Shown: piece after piece, positions 30,064 to 38,591 of the stretch
How positions within the stretch are numbered: the first letter of the stretch is position 1
How the letters are laid out: each line of letters starts with the position of its first letter
Assembly: GCF_002927635.1 (NCBI RefSeq)
Contig: NZ_PRDS01000002.1
Location: 390,587 to 454,586 of the forward strand
Direction of reading: 5' to 3'
DNA: 64,000 nucleotides
Source of the DNA: Albidovulum inexpectatum
GTDB lineage: Bacteria > Pseudomonadota > Alphaproteobacteria > Rhodobacterales > Rhodobacteraceae
Program-made: the position numbers and the translations under genes
Notes under the pieces: model-generated
Database searches by the model: none
Told to the model about the DNA's origin: nothing
What the model saw: only the letters and a program-made list of their open reading frames with translations

Positions 30064-30366
30064 TCAAACGCAATCAAGGTCGAAACGGGCAACTCCGGTA
30101 TCGCCGGGCAACCGTGTTCGCATGGAGTTGGGAACCACCCTGCATCCGGTCGCCCTTTCCGCCACCTGTCGCATCAGGGCCGGCACATGCGCCCGTTGGG
30201 CACGGGGCAGGTAATTCATTCGCACGACCTCGACTTCGCTGCCCTTGTGATACACGACAAAGTCGATACCGTCCAAAGTCAGATCATGACGCTCGGCGCC
30301 GAAGAAATCGGGCGCGGGTGAAACGCAGGCGCCAGTGAAAAGAATCAAGAAGCATATCCATCGCAT
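30064..30366 (-). CDS. Small exported protein, possible lipoprotein
   Basis: The 100-residue product begins with a short hydrophobic stretch ending FTGAC, a near-lipobox with Cys14 (Thr at -3 is atypical). The mature part contains ATGCRVV and FDLDCV, two cysteines that could pair. No family is recognised. The ribosome site is poor. It lies at the left border of the low-GC stretch at 30.4-30.75 kb. Confidence 0.5.
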   Translation of the reverse strand: MRWICFLILFTGACVSPAPDFFGAERHDLTLDGIDFVVYHKGSEVEVVRMNYLPRAQRAHVPALMRQVAERATGCRVVPNSMRTRLPGDTGVARFDLDCV

Positions 30367-30500
30367 GGGACGAGTGTCCTGCCAGATGGTTAACCAAATC
30401 TTTGCGCGGGAGGACTTGACCGGGACCCAGCGGAAATTCCCGGCGCCGGCCGAACAGATATGCGTGCGATTGAAAAGCCCGAAGCCATCCGGAAAGAATA

Positions 30501-30526
30501 AGGGCCTGCAGTTTCCTGCAGGCCCT
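30501..30526 (-). terminator. Strong hairpin, probable minus-strand terminator of the polyamine cluster
   Basis: AGGGCCTGCAG and CTGCAGGCCCT are perfect 11-bp complements around a TTTC loop. On the minus strand the stem is followed by TTATTCTTT, a fair U tract, so it could end transcripts arriving from the amidohydrolase gene about 600 nt away. On the plus strand the tail is poor. Confidence 0.5.
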
Positions 30527-30651
30527 GATACTGTTTCAAAATACCCAACAGTCCACTCGGAATTACACCACTATCTCGGTAACCGTCACCACTTACTACC
30601 CTCTATAGGTGTATTAAAGCTTCGTTCATCATAAGAGGGAACTAGCATTTT

Positions 30652-30677
30652 GGGACATGTCCAAATGGACAAGTCCC
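30652..30677. repeat. Imperfect 11-bp palindrome with 4-bp spacer
   Basis: GGGACATGTCC (30652-30662) and GGACAAGTCCC (30667-30677) are complementary at 10 of 11 positions around AAAT. It lies 75 nt before the DUF1810 start. The preceding 12-mer CATTTTGGGACA (30646-30657) recurs exactly at 62164-62175. Confidence 0.5.
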
Positions 30678-30751
30678 GCCCAGCAAAGGACCGGATTGGT
30701 TGAGTATTCCAGGCGATTGGTGGAAACTTTCCCGCAAGTGGGGTGGGCCGC

Positions 30752-31260
30752 ATGGGGTTTGAACATCATATCGATGCCCAACGCAACACCTTTGAGCGTG
30801 CGCTTGAGGAATTGCGCTCGGGCCGCAAGCAGGGTCACTGGATGTGGTTCATTTTTTTTCGCAGCTTCGCGGGCTTGGCCGTTCGGAAATGGCGAACCGT
30901 TTCGGCCTGCGGGATCTGGAGGATGCATGCGCCTACGCCGCCGACCCGGTGCTGGGCCCTCGTCTGGCCGAGGCATTCCACGTAATCCTGTCACACCCAA
31001 CGGTAAGCGCCGAGCAGATTCTGGGCGAAGTCGACGCGATGAAGCTGCGATCCTGCGCCACGCTGTTTGCCTGCTGCAACGACACCCGGATCGCACCGCT
31101 GGCGCGCGAGGTTCTGCACAGATTCTATCGCGACATACCTTGCCCGCTTACGTTGCAGATGCTGTCCAAGGACGAAAGCGGCATCCGCTGTTCGATCAGG
31201 TCCGCCCAGAATGAACAGCCGGCGGGCATTATCTCGTCGTTGAAATCGTATTCAGGGTGA
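30752..31260 (+). pseudogene. DUF1810 family gene disrupted by a frameshift at a T8 run
   Basis: The first frame from ATG 30752 gives an N-terminal DUF1810 piece (RALEELRSGRKQGHWMWFIF). After the run of eight T at 30852-30859 the domain continues in another frame as SQLRGLGRSEMANRFGL, then YAADPVLGPRLAEAF, and later DAMKLRSCATLFA. Six T would restore the family sequence WMWFIF-Q-GLG without a gap. The domain should end near 31165; the frame then runs on to 31260 over the end of the convergent M20 gene. DUF1810 proteins are small and helical with no established function. A sequencing error at the homopolymer is possible. Confidence 0.75.
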
Positions 31261-32333
31261 TGCAGCATCGGCCCCGAGCCGTTGCCAACAAGAATATAGG
31301 CGCCGGGGCGTTCCTCGAGCATATAGGCGAAATCCTCGCCAGCCATGATCAGCGGTGCCTCGGCACATTCGCCCGCAACCCTGCGCGCGACCTCGGCGGC
31401 AAATTCGGTCTGCTCTGGCGCATTCACCATGACGGGATAGCCTGGCATGTAATTCAGCTCGGCCCGTGCGCCAAAGGCCTGGGCGATCGAACGGGCAATC
31501 TGTCCAAGGCGTTCCTGTGCGATGGCACGGGTTGTCTGGTCCAGACTGCGCACCGTGCCTTTCAACAATGCCTTCTGAGGGATCACGTTATAGGCGTCAC
31601 CGTCGGTTTCGAAGCTGGTAATGCTGACCACCGCCTGTTCGGTGGGATCGATATTGCGGCTGACAATGCCCTGAAGCGCAACGACGATATGGGCCGCGAC
31701 CAGGGTCGTGTCGATTGCTTCATGCGGACGCGCGGCATGACCGCCCCTGCCCTCGACCTCGATCTCGAACTGGTCGGCGGCGGCAAAAAATGGCCCCGGG
31801 CGAATGGCAAAACTGCCCGCCTGCATGCCGGGCCAGTTGTGCATCCCGTATATTTCCTGGATACCGAAACGCTCCATCAATCCGTCGGCGCACATCTCGC
31901 GCCCGCCGCCGCCGCCCTCCTCGGCGGGCTGGAAGACGACGATTGCCGTGCCATCGAAATTGCGGGTCTCTGCCAGGTATCTGGCTGCCCCCAGCAGCAT
32001 GGTCATGTGTCCGTCATGCCCACAGGCATGCATGCACCCTGGCACGGTCGAGGCATGGGGTCTTTCGACCGCTTCCTCGATCGGCAAGGCGTCCATGTCG
32101 GCGCGCAGGCCGATCACCCTGCCCTGGCTGTCACGCCTTCCCCGAATGATGCCCACGACCCCGGTCCGGCCGATCCCCTCGACCACCTCGTCGACGCCGA
32201 ATTCGCGCAGCAGCTCGGCCACGCGCGCGGCCGTACGATGCGTTTCGAACATCAGTTCGGGATGCGCGTGGAAATCATGCCTCCAGGCAATGAGCTCTGG
32301 CAGAAGATCGGCAAAGCGGTTTCGGATGGGCAT
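31125..32333 (-). CDS. M20-family amidohydrolase (hippurate hydrolase-like)
   Basis: This 402-residue metallo-amidase has the M20D pattern: HAHPELMFETHRTA near residue 20, CGHDGHM around 100, QPAEEGGGG near 135, and MAGEDFAYM near 340. Members hydrolyse N-acyl amino acids or hippurate-like amides. Its place just downstream of a PuuB-like oxidase and the putrescine transporter suggests an amide intermediate or acylated polyamine (inference). The conserved part ends near FWADLIEQRM; the last 20 residues run into the end of the convergent DUF1810 remnant. GGAG precedes ATG 32333. Confidence 0.88.
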   Translation of the reverse strand: MPIRNRFADLLPELIAWRHDFHAHPELMFETHRTAARVAELLREFGVDEVVEGIGRTGVVGIIRGRRDSQGRVIGLRADMDALPIEEAVERPHASTVPGCMHACGHDGHMTMLLGAARYLAETRNFDGTAIVVFQPAEEGGGGGREMCADGLMERFGIQEIYGMHNWPGMQAGSFAIRPGPFFAAADQFEIEVEGRGGHAARPHEAIDTTLVAAHIVVALQGIVSRNIDPTEQAVVSITSFETDGDAYNVIPQKALLKGTVRSLDQTTRAIAQERLGQIARSIAQAFGARAELNYMPGYPVMVNAPEQTEFAAEVARRVAGECAEAPLIMAGEDFAYMLEERPGAYILVGNGSGPMLHHPEYDFNDEIMPAGCSFWADLIEQRMPLSSLDSICNVSGQGMSR

Positions 32334-32411
32334 ACGGGCACTCTCCGGCATGGGCGACTGGGCGCAGATCGTCTGGCAAATTGCGCCGGGCCGCAAGGGG
32401 GCGCGACAGGA

Positions 32412-33743
32412 TCAGAACCGATCCCGCAGCCCGTACCAGGCATAGGCAACCGGCAGGACAAGCCTGCGCCACGCGCCACCCGGGATCGGTCGTGCCGGCG
32501 CGGCCATGACGGCAGGACTCCGACCGCGCCCAAGCGCCAGATCGGCCAGCAGCCTGCCCGCAAACGTGCCCATGGCCACGCCGTTGCCGTGATATGCAAA
32601 CCCGGCCCAGGCGGAAGGCCAGTCGCCAATCGGTCCCACATGCGGAACAAGGTCGCGCGACAGGCATACCAGACCGGACCAGTAAAAGGGCGTCTCGACC
32701 CGCGACCAGGCCGGGAACATTCTTTCAAAATCGCGCCGCAGCATGGCGCGCATCCGGGCCTGGGCAGCGGGACCGGCAAGGACGCCTCCGCGCATGCCGA
32801 ACAGGAAGCGGCGATCGGGCATCAGTCGGAAATAGTGCAGCAGATTCCGCGTATCGTAGGCCATCAGATCGGTGGTCCAGCCCTGGGCGGAAAGCTCGGA
32901 CTCGGTCAACTGCCGTGTCACAAGGATTGCCGATTGCGCGGGCAGATAGCGCCCCGCCATCCAAGGCGGGACATCCTCGCTGGAATAGCCATTCGTGGCG
33001 ACGATCAGGCGTCTTGCCACAAGACACCCGTCCTGCGTGCGCAGCCGATAGGTATCGGCCTGACGCTCGATGCCAAGGACCGGACTGTCCTCATGCAGGA
33101 TCGCACCATGCCGCCTGGCCGCCTTCGCAAGGCCGAGGGCGTATTTCAACGGATTGAGCGCAAACCCCATCGGGTAGAGGAGCCCGCCATGAAAGGCCGG
33201 GCTTGCCATGCCCCGTGAGGCCAGCTCCGAGGGCGTGAGCAGTTCGCAACGCAGGCCATGGGCGGACTCGAACACCGCCTGTTCATCGCGAAGCGCCGCG
33301 AGATCCCTGGGTCGGTGGGCCAGCATGACCTCGCCGTCGCGGGAATGGACATCGGCCTCGATGCCATTTTCCTGCAACAATTGCTGGACAAGTGCGATGG
33401 CCTCGCGCTGGGCCGCATTCCACTCATCCAGCGCCTGACTGCCGAAGCGGCGCAAGATCGCGCCGTCCGAAGCCTTTGCGCCACCAAGGCAGCAAAAGCC
33501 TCCGTTTCGACCCGACGCGCCAAAGGCGATACGGCCCGCCTCGACCACCACGACGTGGGCGCCGGCCTGCGCCAGATGCAGGGCCGCCGACAGCCCGGTA
33601 TATCCCGCCCCCACGATGGCGACATCGGCCCGTGCTTCTTCGGTCAACGGGCCGTCGAATTCGGGGCGCCGGACCGTCCGATCCCACCAGCATGCCTCGA
33701 CCGGACCCCGACCATAGGCATGCGGCTCGTAAATGCGGCGCAT
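32412..33743 (-). CDS. FAD-dependent amine oxidase, gamma-glutamylputrescine oxidase (PuuB)-like
   Basis: A DAO-type flavoprotein (443 aa) with a Rossmann GAGYTG at 45-50, a following FGASGRNGG loop and a C-terminal YHGNGVAMGT FAD segment. The layout and C-terminal YGLRDRF are those of PuuB-like oxidases, which oxidise gamma-glutamylputrescine or related amines with O2. It starts 3 nt after potI and belongs to the minus-strand transport operon. A second, different member lies at 40122-41423. The exact substrate cannot be told; no glutamate-putrescine ligase (PuuA) is in the window. Confidence 0.85.
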   Translation of the reverse strand: MRRIYEPHAYGRGPVEACWWDRTVRRPEFDGPLTEEARADVAIVGAGYTGLSAALHLAQAGAHVVVVEAGRIAFGASGRNGGFCCLGGAKASDGAILRRFGSQALDEWNAAQREAIALVQQLLQENGIEADVHSRDGEVMLAHRPRDLAALRDEQAVFESAHGLRCELLTPSELASRGMASPAFHGGLLYPMGFALNPLKYALGLAKAARRHGAILHEDSPVLGIERQADTYRLRTQDGCLVARRLIVATNGYSSEDVPPWMAGRYLPAQSAILVTRQLTESELSAQGWTTDLMAYDTRNLLHYFRLMPDRRFLFGMRGGVLAGPAAQARMRAMLRRDFERMFPAWSRVETPFYWSGLVCLSRDLVPHVGPIGDWPSAWAGFAYHGNGVAMGTFAGRLLADLALGRGRSPAVMAAPARPIPGGAWRRLVLPVAYAWYGLRDRF

Positions 33744-33746
33744 GGT

Positions 33747-34565
33747 TCAGGCCCGCGCCGCAGCCTGCTGGTCAGCCTCTCGCATGGCAATGGACCGTTT
33801 CGAGATCAGCGAGGCGGTGATGACCGCAGCCGTCACCAGTCCGATCAGGATCGTGGAGAGGGCGTTGATCTCGGGGCTCACGCCCAGGCGGACCGACGAG
33901 AAGATCTTCATCGGCAGCGTCGTCGAGGATGGTCCGGCGGTAAACGACGCGATAACGAGATCGTCCAGCGACAGCGTGAAGGCCAGAAGCCATCCCGAGA
34001 TCACGGCGGGCGCGATGATCGGCAGGGTCACCAGCCTGAAAGCCTGGAACGGTGTGCAGCCCAGGTCCAGCGCGGCTTCCTCAAGTGACCGGTCGAAGGT
34101 GACAAGCCGCGACGAGACCACGACCGAGACATAGCACATCGTGAAGGTCGTATGCGCCAGGGTAATGGTCATCACCCCGCGGTCCAGCCCGATCGAGATG
34201 AACAGAAGCAGAAGCGAAAGACCCGTGATCACCTCGGGCATGACAAGCGGCGCATAGATCATGCCGGAAAACAGCGTCCGGCCGGGAAAGCGCCCCCCGC
34301 GCACCATCGCATAGGCCGCCATCGTGCCCAGGATCGTTGCAAGCGTCGACGACATGACGGCGACCTTCAGCGTGACCCACGCCGCATCCAGGAAGGCCTG
34401 ATTGCGAAACAGCTCACCATACCACTTGGTCGAGAAACCGGCCCAGACGGTGACCAGCTTGGATTCGTTGAACGAGAAGATCACCAGGATGACCATGGGC
34501 AGATAAAGGAATGCAAAGCCCAGGGTCAGCGCGGTGGCGTTGAACCAGGAAAACCGGCGGTTCAT
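33747..34565 (-). CDS. potI: Putrescine ABC transporter permease PotI
   Basis: The 272-residue inner-membrane permease has about six membrane helices and the ABC-contact EAA loop (EEAALDLGCTPFQAF, about 160-174). It forms the transmembrane channel with PotH, powered by PotG. The ATG overlaps the PotH stop (ATGA), as expected for paired permeases. It is followed by a PuuB-like oxidase gene after 3 nt. Confidence 0.93.
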   Translation of the reverse strand: MNRRFSWFNATALTLGFAFLYLPMVILVIFSFNESKLVTVWAGFSTKWYGELFRNQAFLDAAWVTLKVAVMSSTLATILGTMAAYAMVRGGRFPGRTLFSGMIYAPLVMPEVITGLSLLLLFISIGLDRGVMTITLAHTTFTMCYVSVVVSSRLVTFDRSLEEAALDLGCTPFQAFRLVTLPIIAPAVISGWLLAFTLSLDDLVIASFTAGPSSTTLPMKIFSSVRLGVSPEINALSTILIGLVTAAVITASLISKRSIAMREADQQAAARA

Positions 34566-35458
34566 TGGTCGGCCTCCCTCTGCTTCTGCTCGTTGCGCTG
34601 GAACAGGATGATCGGGACGATCAGGATCGCCAGCAGCACCACCGCCACGGCCGAGGCCACCGGCCAGTCACGGTTCGCGAAGAATTCCTCGTAAAGCGTC
34701 TTGCCGATCATCAGGGTCTCGTTCCCGCCAAGGATCGAGGGAATGACGAATTCTCCGATCGCCGGGATGAACACCAGGAAACAGCCCGCGATGACGCCCG
34801 GCCGCGACAACGGGAAGGTTACCAGCCAGAAGGCCGACAGGCGTGAACAGCCCAGATCCTCGGCCGCCTCGATCAGCGACGTGTCCAGCTTCTCCAGCGC
34901 CGAATAGATGGGCAGGATCATGAACGGCAGATAGGTATAGACGATACCGATATAGACGGCCTTGTTGGTATTCATGATCGCTAGGGGTTCATCGATCAGG
35001 CCCAGCCACATCAGGGTCTGGTTCAGGAAGCCTTCGGTCGACAGGATGCCAATCCAGGAATAGACCCGGATCAGAAAGCTGGTCCAGAATGGCAATATGA
35101 CCAGCATCATCAGCGTCGGGCGCCATTCCTCGGGCGCGCGGGCCATGCCATAGGCAATCGGGTAGCCCACCAGCAGCGTGATCGCCGTCGAGATCGTCGC
35201 GATCTTCAGGCTGGACAGATAGGCCGTGTAATACAACGGATCCTGCGCAAGGAACGCGAAATTCTCGAAGTCCAGCGCACCGAAGAATTCGACGAGTCCC
35301 TGCCAACCCTGCGACAGGTCAAGTTGTGGCGTATAGGGCGGAATCGACAGCGCATAGTCCGACAGCGCGATCTTGAACACGATCGCAAAGGGCACGAGGA
35401 AGAAGAAGAAAAGCCAAAGATAGGGCGTGGCAATCAGCAGGACCCGGCGCCAGTTCAT
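34562..35458 (-). CDS. potH: Putrescine ABC transporter permease PotH
   Basis: The 298-residue permease has six predicted helices, the first at about 8-28 (LWLFFFFLVPFAIVF). Its EAA loop is EAAEDLGCSRLSAFW. ATG 35458 is used because the frame upstream lies in the potG end and gives an unusual N-terminus. It begins 11 nt after potG and overlaps potI by 4 nt. Confidence 0.93.
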   Translation of the reverse strand: MNWRRVLLIATPYLWLFFFFLVPFAIVFKIALSDYALSIPPYTPQLDLSQGWQGLVEFFGALDFENFAFLAQDPLYYTAYLSSLKIATISTAITLLVGYPIAYGMARAPEEWRPTLMMLVILPFWTSFLIRVYSWIGILSTEGFLNQTLMWLGLIDEPLAIMNTNKAVYIGIVYTYLPFMILPIYSALEKLDTSLIEAAEDLGCSRLSAFWLVTFPLSRPGVIAGCFLVFIPAIGEFVIPSILGGNETLMIGKTLYEEFFANRDWPVASAVAVVLLAILIVPIILFQRNEQKQREADQ

Positions 35459-35469
35459 GCCAATCCCCC

Positions 35470-36609
35470 TCAGCCCGGCAGGACGATGCCGGCGGTATCC
35501 GTGAAGGACAGCCAGACCGTATCGTCCCATGTGATGTCCCGGTTCGCGATGCGGCGAGCATTGGTCATCTGCGCCTTGACCATCAATCCGCCCGCGACCT
35601 CGACCTTGTAGGTCGAGATGTTGCCCAGATAGGCAATGTCATGCACCCGCCCCTGAATCACGTTCGCCCGATCCGTTGGCCTGCCCTTCGAGATAAGGAC
35701 CTTTTCCGGGCGGATGGCAAAGTGAACTTCGGCGCCCGGCGACGGCGGGTCGGCCGCCTCGGCGAGGATCTCGGGCTGGCCCTCGGCCCAGGCAATGGAC
35801 ACGCGGCCGCCAGCCTGCGGCGTGGCGCGTCCGCGGATGATGTTCACCTCGCCAATGAAGTCGGCCACGTAGACCGAATTCGGGCTCTCATAGATCCGGT
35901 CGGGCGTATCCACCTGCACGATCCGGCCATGGTCCATGACGGCGACACGGCTGGCCACGGTCATGGCTTCTTCCTGGTCGTGCGTGACGATGACAAAGGT
36001 CGTGCCGGTGCGCTCCTGAATGTCCATCAGCTCGAACTGGGTCTCCTGGCGCAGCTTCTTGTCCAGCGCGCCCAGGGGTTCGTCCAGCAGCAGAAGCTTG
36101 GGCGCCTTGGCCAGGCTGCGCGCAAGGGCCACGCGCTGGCGCTGCCCGCCCGAGATCTGGTGCGGCTTGCGGCGCGCGAATTTCTCGAGCCGCGTCAGCT
36201 TCAGCATCTTCTCGACCCGTTCGGCGATCTGCTCCTTTGGCAGTCCATCGCGCCGCAGACCGAAGGCGATATTGTCCCAGACATTCAAATGGGGGAACAG
36301 CGCATAGCTCTGGAACATCATGTTGACCGGGCGACGGTTGGGCGGAACCGGCACGATATCCTGCCCGTCCAGCAGGATCGTGCCTTCGCTGGGCGATTCA
36401 AACCCGGCCAGCATCCGCATCAGCGTGGTCTTGCCACAGCCCGAAGGCCCAAGCAGGGCAAAGAACTCCCGCCGGTAGATATCCAGCGTCAGATTGTCGA
36501 TCGCGATAAAGTCGCCAAAGCGCTTGGTGACGTTTCCAAACCGGATCAGGGGCTTTTCGTCGGGGTCATTCCAGGGGGCAAAGACGGGCCGATTGGCGGG
36601 CTGGGCCAT
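35470..36609 (-). CDS. potG: Putrescine ABC transporter ATP-binding protein PotG
   Basis: The 379-residue ATPase has Walker A GPSGCGKT at 54-61, the signature ISGGQRQRVALARSL, Walker B LLLLDEPLGALD and a C-terminal TOBE domain (IRPEKVLISKG region) that binds regulatory ligands. N-terminal APWNDP is typical of PotG. It lies 63 nt after potF with a hairpin between them, so it probably receives less transcription than the binding-protein gene. Confidence 0.94.
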   Translation of the reverse strand: MAQPANRPVFAPWNDPDEKPLIRFGNVTKRFGDFIAIDNLTLDIYRREFFALLGPSGCGKTTLMRMLAGFESPSEGTILLDGQDIVPVPPNRRPVNMMFQSYALFPHLNVWDNIAFGLRRDGLPKEQIAERVEKMLKLTRLEKFARRKPHQISGGQRQRVALARSLAKAPKLLLLDEPLGALDKKLRQETQFELMDIQERTGTTFVIVTHDQEEAMTVASRVAVMDHGRIVQVDTPDRIYESPNSVYVADFIGEVNIIRGRATPQAGGRVSIAWAEGQPEILAEAADPPSPGAEVHFAIRPEKVLISKGRPTDRANVIQGRVHDIAYLGNISTYKVEVAGGLMVKAQMTNARRIANRDITWDDTVWLSFTDTAGIVLPG

Positions 36610-36630
36610 GATGTCCTCGTGTTCGGGAAA

Positions 36631-36654
36631 GCCCCGCGCCGGCTGGCGCGGGGC
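36631..36654 (-). terminator. Hairpin between potF and potG, likely partial terminator
   Basis: GCCCCGCGCC and GGCGCGGGGC are perfect 10-bp complements around a 4-nt loop, followed by TTT on the minus strand. Such hairpins after binding-protein genes commonly keep their mRNA level above that of the downstream transporter genes. Confidence 0.7.
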
Positions 36655-36672
36655 CGTGTCAAGACTGACCGA

Positions 36673-37755
36673 TCAGGTGCCGGACTTGATCTTGGTCCAC
36701 ATCCGGGTGGCAAGCCGGTTGGTCTTCGAATCCCACGGCGAGACGGTGTAAAGGTTCTGCAGTGTCTCCTCATCGGGATAGATCGCCGGATCCCCGATGA
36801 CATCCTCGTTCAGGTACTGCTGGCTCGTCTTGTTGCCGTTGGCGTAATAGACATAGTTCGACGCCGCGGCCGCATTTTCAGGGTCCATCATGAAGTTGAT
36901 GAACTTGTGCGCCCCGTCCGGGTTTGGTGCATCCGCGGGGATCGCCATCTGGTCGAACCACATCAGCGCGCCTTCCTTGGGAATGTGATACTCGATCTCG
37001 ACGCCGTTGTCGGCCTCGGCGGCACGGTCGCGCGCCTGCAGGATGTCACCCGACCAGCCGAACGCGACGCAGATATCGCCATTCGCCAGGGCGTTGATGT
37101 ACTCGGACGAATGGAACTTCTGCACGAAGGGGGCCACGGCCGTCAGGACCGGTTCGGCCTTCTGGATCGTCTCCCAGTCCTGGGCATCGGGATCTTCACC
37201 CAGATACTTCAGCGCCGCCGGGATCATCTCGGTTGGGGCGTCAAGGAAATGCACGCCGCACTGGCTGAGCTTTTCCATGTTCGCCGGATCAAAGACCAGG
37301 GCGAGCGAGTCGACCGGCGCATCCTCGCCCAGAACTTCCTTGACCTTGTTGATGTTCACGCCGATCCCGGTCGTGCCCCACATGTAGTTGACCGAATATT
37401 CGTTGCCCGGGTCATACTTCGCCGTGCGCTCCATCACCACGTCCCACATGTGGACGATATTGGGCAGCTTGGACTTGTCCAGCTTCTGGAAGACGCCGGC
37501 CTGGATCTGCCGCTGCAGGAAGGTTCCCGTGGGAACGACGACGTCATAGCCGGAATTGCCGGCCAGCAGCTTGGTTTCAAGCAGTTCGTTCGAATCGAAG
37601 ACGTCGTAGATCAGGTCGATCCCGGTCTCCTTCTCGAACTTCTCCAGCAGCGATTCGTCGATGTAGTCCGACCAGTTGTAAACGTGGACCTCCTCGGCCC
37701 CGGCGATGGACGCCGCTGCAAGGCAGGCCGCCATCGTCATCCCCAAAGTACGCAT
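36673..37755 (-). CDS. potF: Periplasmic putrescine-binding protein PotF
   Basis: The 360-residue solute-binding protein has a signal peptide (MTMAACLAAASIAGA) with cleavage near residue 20 before EEVHVYNWSDYIDE, the usual start of mature PotF/PotD. Further family positions are WGTTGIGVN and FGWSGDILQARDRA. GGAGG lies 4 nt before ATG 37755. It is the first gene of the potFGHI-oxidase-amidohydrolase transcript and is divergent from gntR across 161 nt holding a TTTGATCAAA operator. Confidence 0.95.
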   Translation of the reverse strand: MRTLGMTMAACLAAASIAGAEEVHVYNWSDYIDESLLEKFEKETGIDLIYDVFDSNELLETKLLAGNSGYDVVVPTGTFLQRQIQAGVFQKLDKSKLPNIVHMWDVVMERTAKYDPGNEYSVNYMWGTTGIGVNINKVKEVLGEDAPVDSLALVFDPANMEKLSQCGVHFLDAPTEMIPAALKYLGEDPDAQDWETIQKAEPVLTAVAPFVQKFHSSEYINALANGDICVAFGWSGDILQARDRAAEADNGVEIEYHIPKEGALMWFDQMAIPADAPNPDGAHKFINFMMDPENAAAASNYVYYANGNKTSQQYLNEDVIGDPAIYPDEETLQNLYTVSPWDSKTNRLATRMWTKIKSGT

Positions 37756-37817
37756 GTTACCTCCTGTGTTCTGTTGGACCGCCGGCCACCCCTGACCGTC
37801 GCTCTTCCCCGGAACAG

Positions 37818-37827
37818 TTTGATCAAA
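37818..37827. promoter_or_regulatory. Palindrome TTTGATCAAA in the potF-gntR gap
   Basis: A perfect 10-bp palindrome 63-72 nt upstream of potF and about 90 nt upstream of gntR. The same sequence occurs at 38587-38596, with a near copy at 38616-38625, so it is probably the GntR regulator's operator. A half site (GATCAA) lies about 10 nt to its right. Confidence 0.65.
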
Positions 37828-37916
37828 TTTGGCGCGTCGATCAAGTTGGCATTCCGGGCATGCCCCATCTATCATGGACGGAATGAATTTCGCATATTCG
37901 CCGACAAGGGCAAGGG

Positions 37917-38591
37917 ATGAAAGAAATCACCGATCCGACAGCCGACGGCAAGGTTCCCACGCACGTGGTGACCTATCGCCGGCTGCGAGACATGATTCTG
38001 TTCGGTCAGCTTGCACCGGGACAATCGGTCACGATTCAGGGCCTGACCTCTCTGCTGAACGCGGGCATGACGCCCGTGCGCGAGGCGATCCGGCGTCTGA
38101 CGGCCGAGGGCGCGCTGGAATTTCTGGGCAACCGCCGCGTTGTCGTGCCGCAGCTGACCCAGTCGCAACTGGACGAGCTGGCCCATGCACGCCTGTCGAT
38201 CGAACCAAAACTTGCGAAGATCGCCGCACAATACATTGATGACGATGATATAATCATTCTGAAAGAGCGCGATCTGGAAATCGACCAGGCCATCGCGACG
38301 GGGGACATTCACCGCTATCTGTTGAACAATTATCAGTTCCACTTCACCCTGTATGAGCGCGCCGGCGCGCCAATCCTTCTGTCGCTTGCACGCATGCTTT
38401 GGCTGCGTTCCGGCCCGTCATTGCGCGTCGTATGCGGCAGGTTCGGAACCGCCAATCTGCCCGACCGGCATTCGGACACGCTTGCAGCCCTGCGCGCTCG
38501 CGATGGCGACCAGGCCGCGGCGGCCATCGCCGCCGATATCGAACAGGGAATCGAGCAGGTTCGCCAGTCCCTCGTGGTCGATTCAATTTGA
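37917..38591 (+). CDS. GntR-family transcriptional regulator (FCD type), likely polyamine-island regulator
   Basis: The 224-residue protein has an N-terminal winged HTH (about 15-85; TPVREAIRRLTAEGAL is the recognition region) and an all-helical FCD effector domain (90-215). FCD regulators bind small acids or amines and usually repress. It sits between the divergent potF operon and the downstream aminotransferase gene, both of which carry TTTGATCAAA sites. Its own stop codon lies inside one of these sites. Ligand (putrescine or an aldehyde/acid product) is inference. Confidence 0.88.
   Translation: MKEITDPTADGKVPTHVVTYRRLRDMILFGQLAPGQSVTIQGLTSLLNAGMTPVREAIRRLTAEGALEFLGNRRVVVPQLTQSQLDELAHARLSIEPKLAKIAAQYIDDDDIIILKERDLEIDQAIATGDIHRYLLNNYQFHFTLYERAGAPILLSLARMLWLRSGPSLRVVCGRFGTANLPDRHSDTLAALRARDGDQAAAAIAADIEQGIEQVRQSLVVDSI

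Larger units (their letters stand above)
30367..30751. other. Low-GC intergenic stretch without a convincing gene
   Basis: These 385 nt contain no reading frame I can support. Composition is visibly less GC-rich than the surroundings, especially 30535-30655. The stretch holds a perfect 11-bp hairpin (30501-30526) and an 11-bp imperfect palindrome (30652-30677), listed separately. The composition shift and the frameshifted DUF1810 gene next to it suggest an old insertion or deletion scar. Confidence 0.5.

Noticed and set aside
30657..31214. A 185-codon plus-strand frame across the DUF1810 region
   Set aside because: It is the third, meaningless frame of the region; the DUF1810 sequence lies in the other two frames.
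35641..37920. A 759-codon open frame on the plus strand across potG and potF
   Set aside because: It covers two convincing genes on the other strand; composition (Arg/His/Asp/Gly-rich) is that of an antisense shadow.
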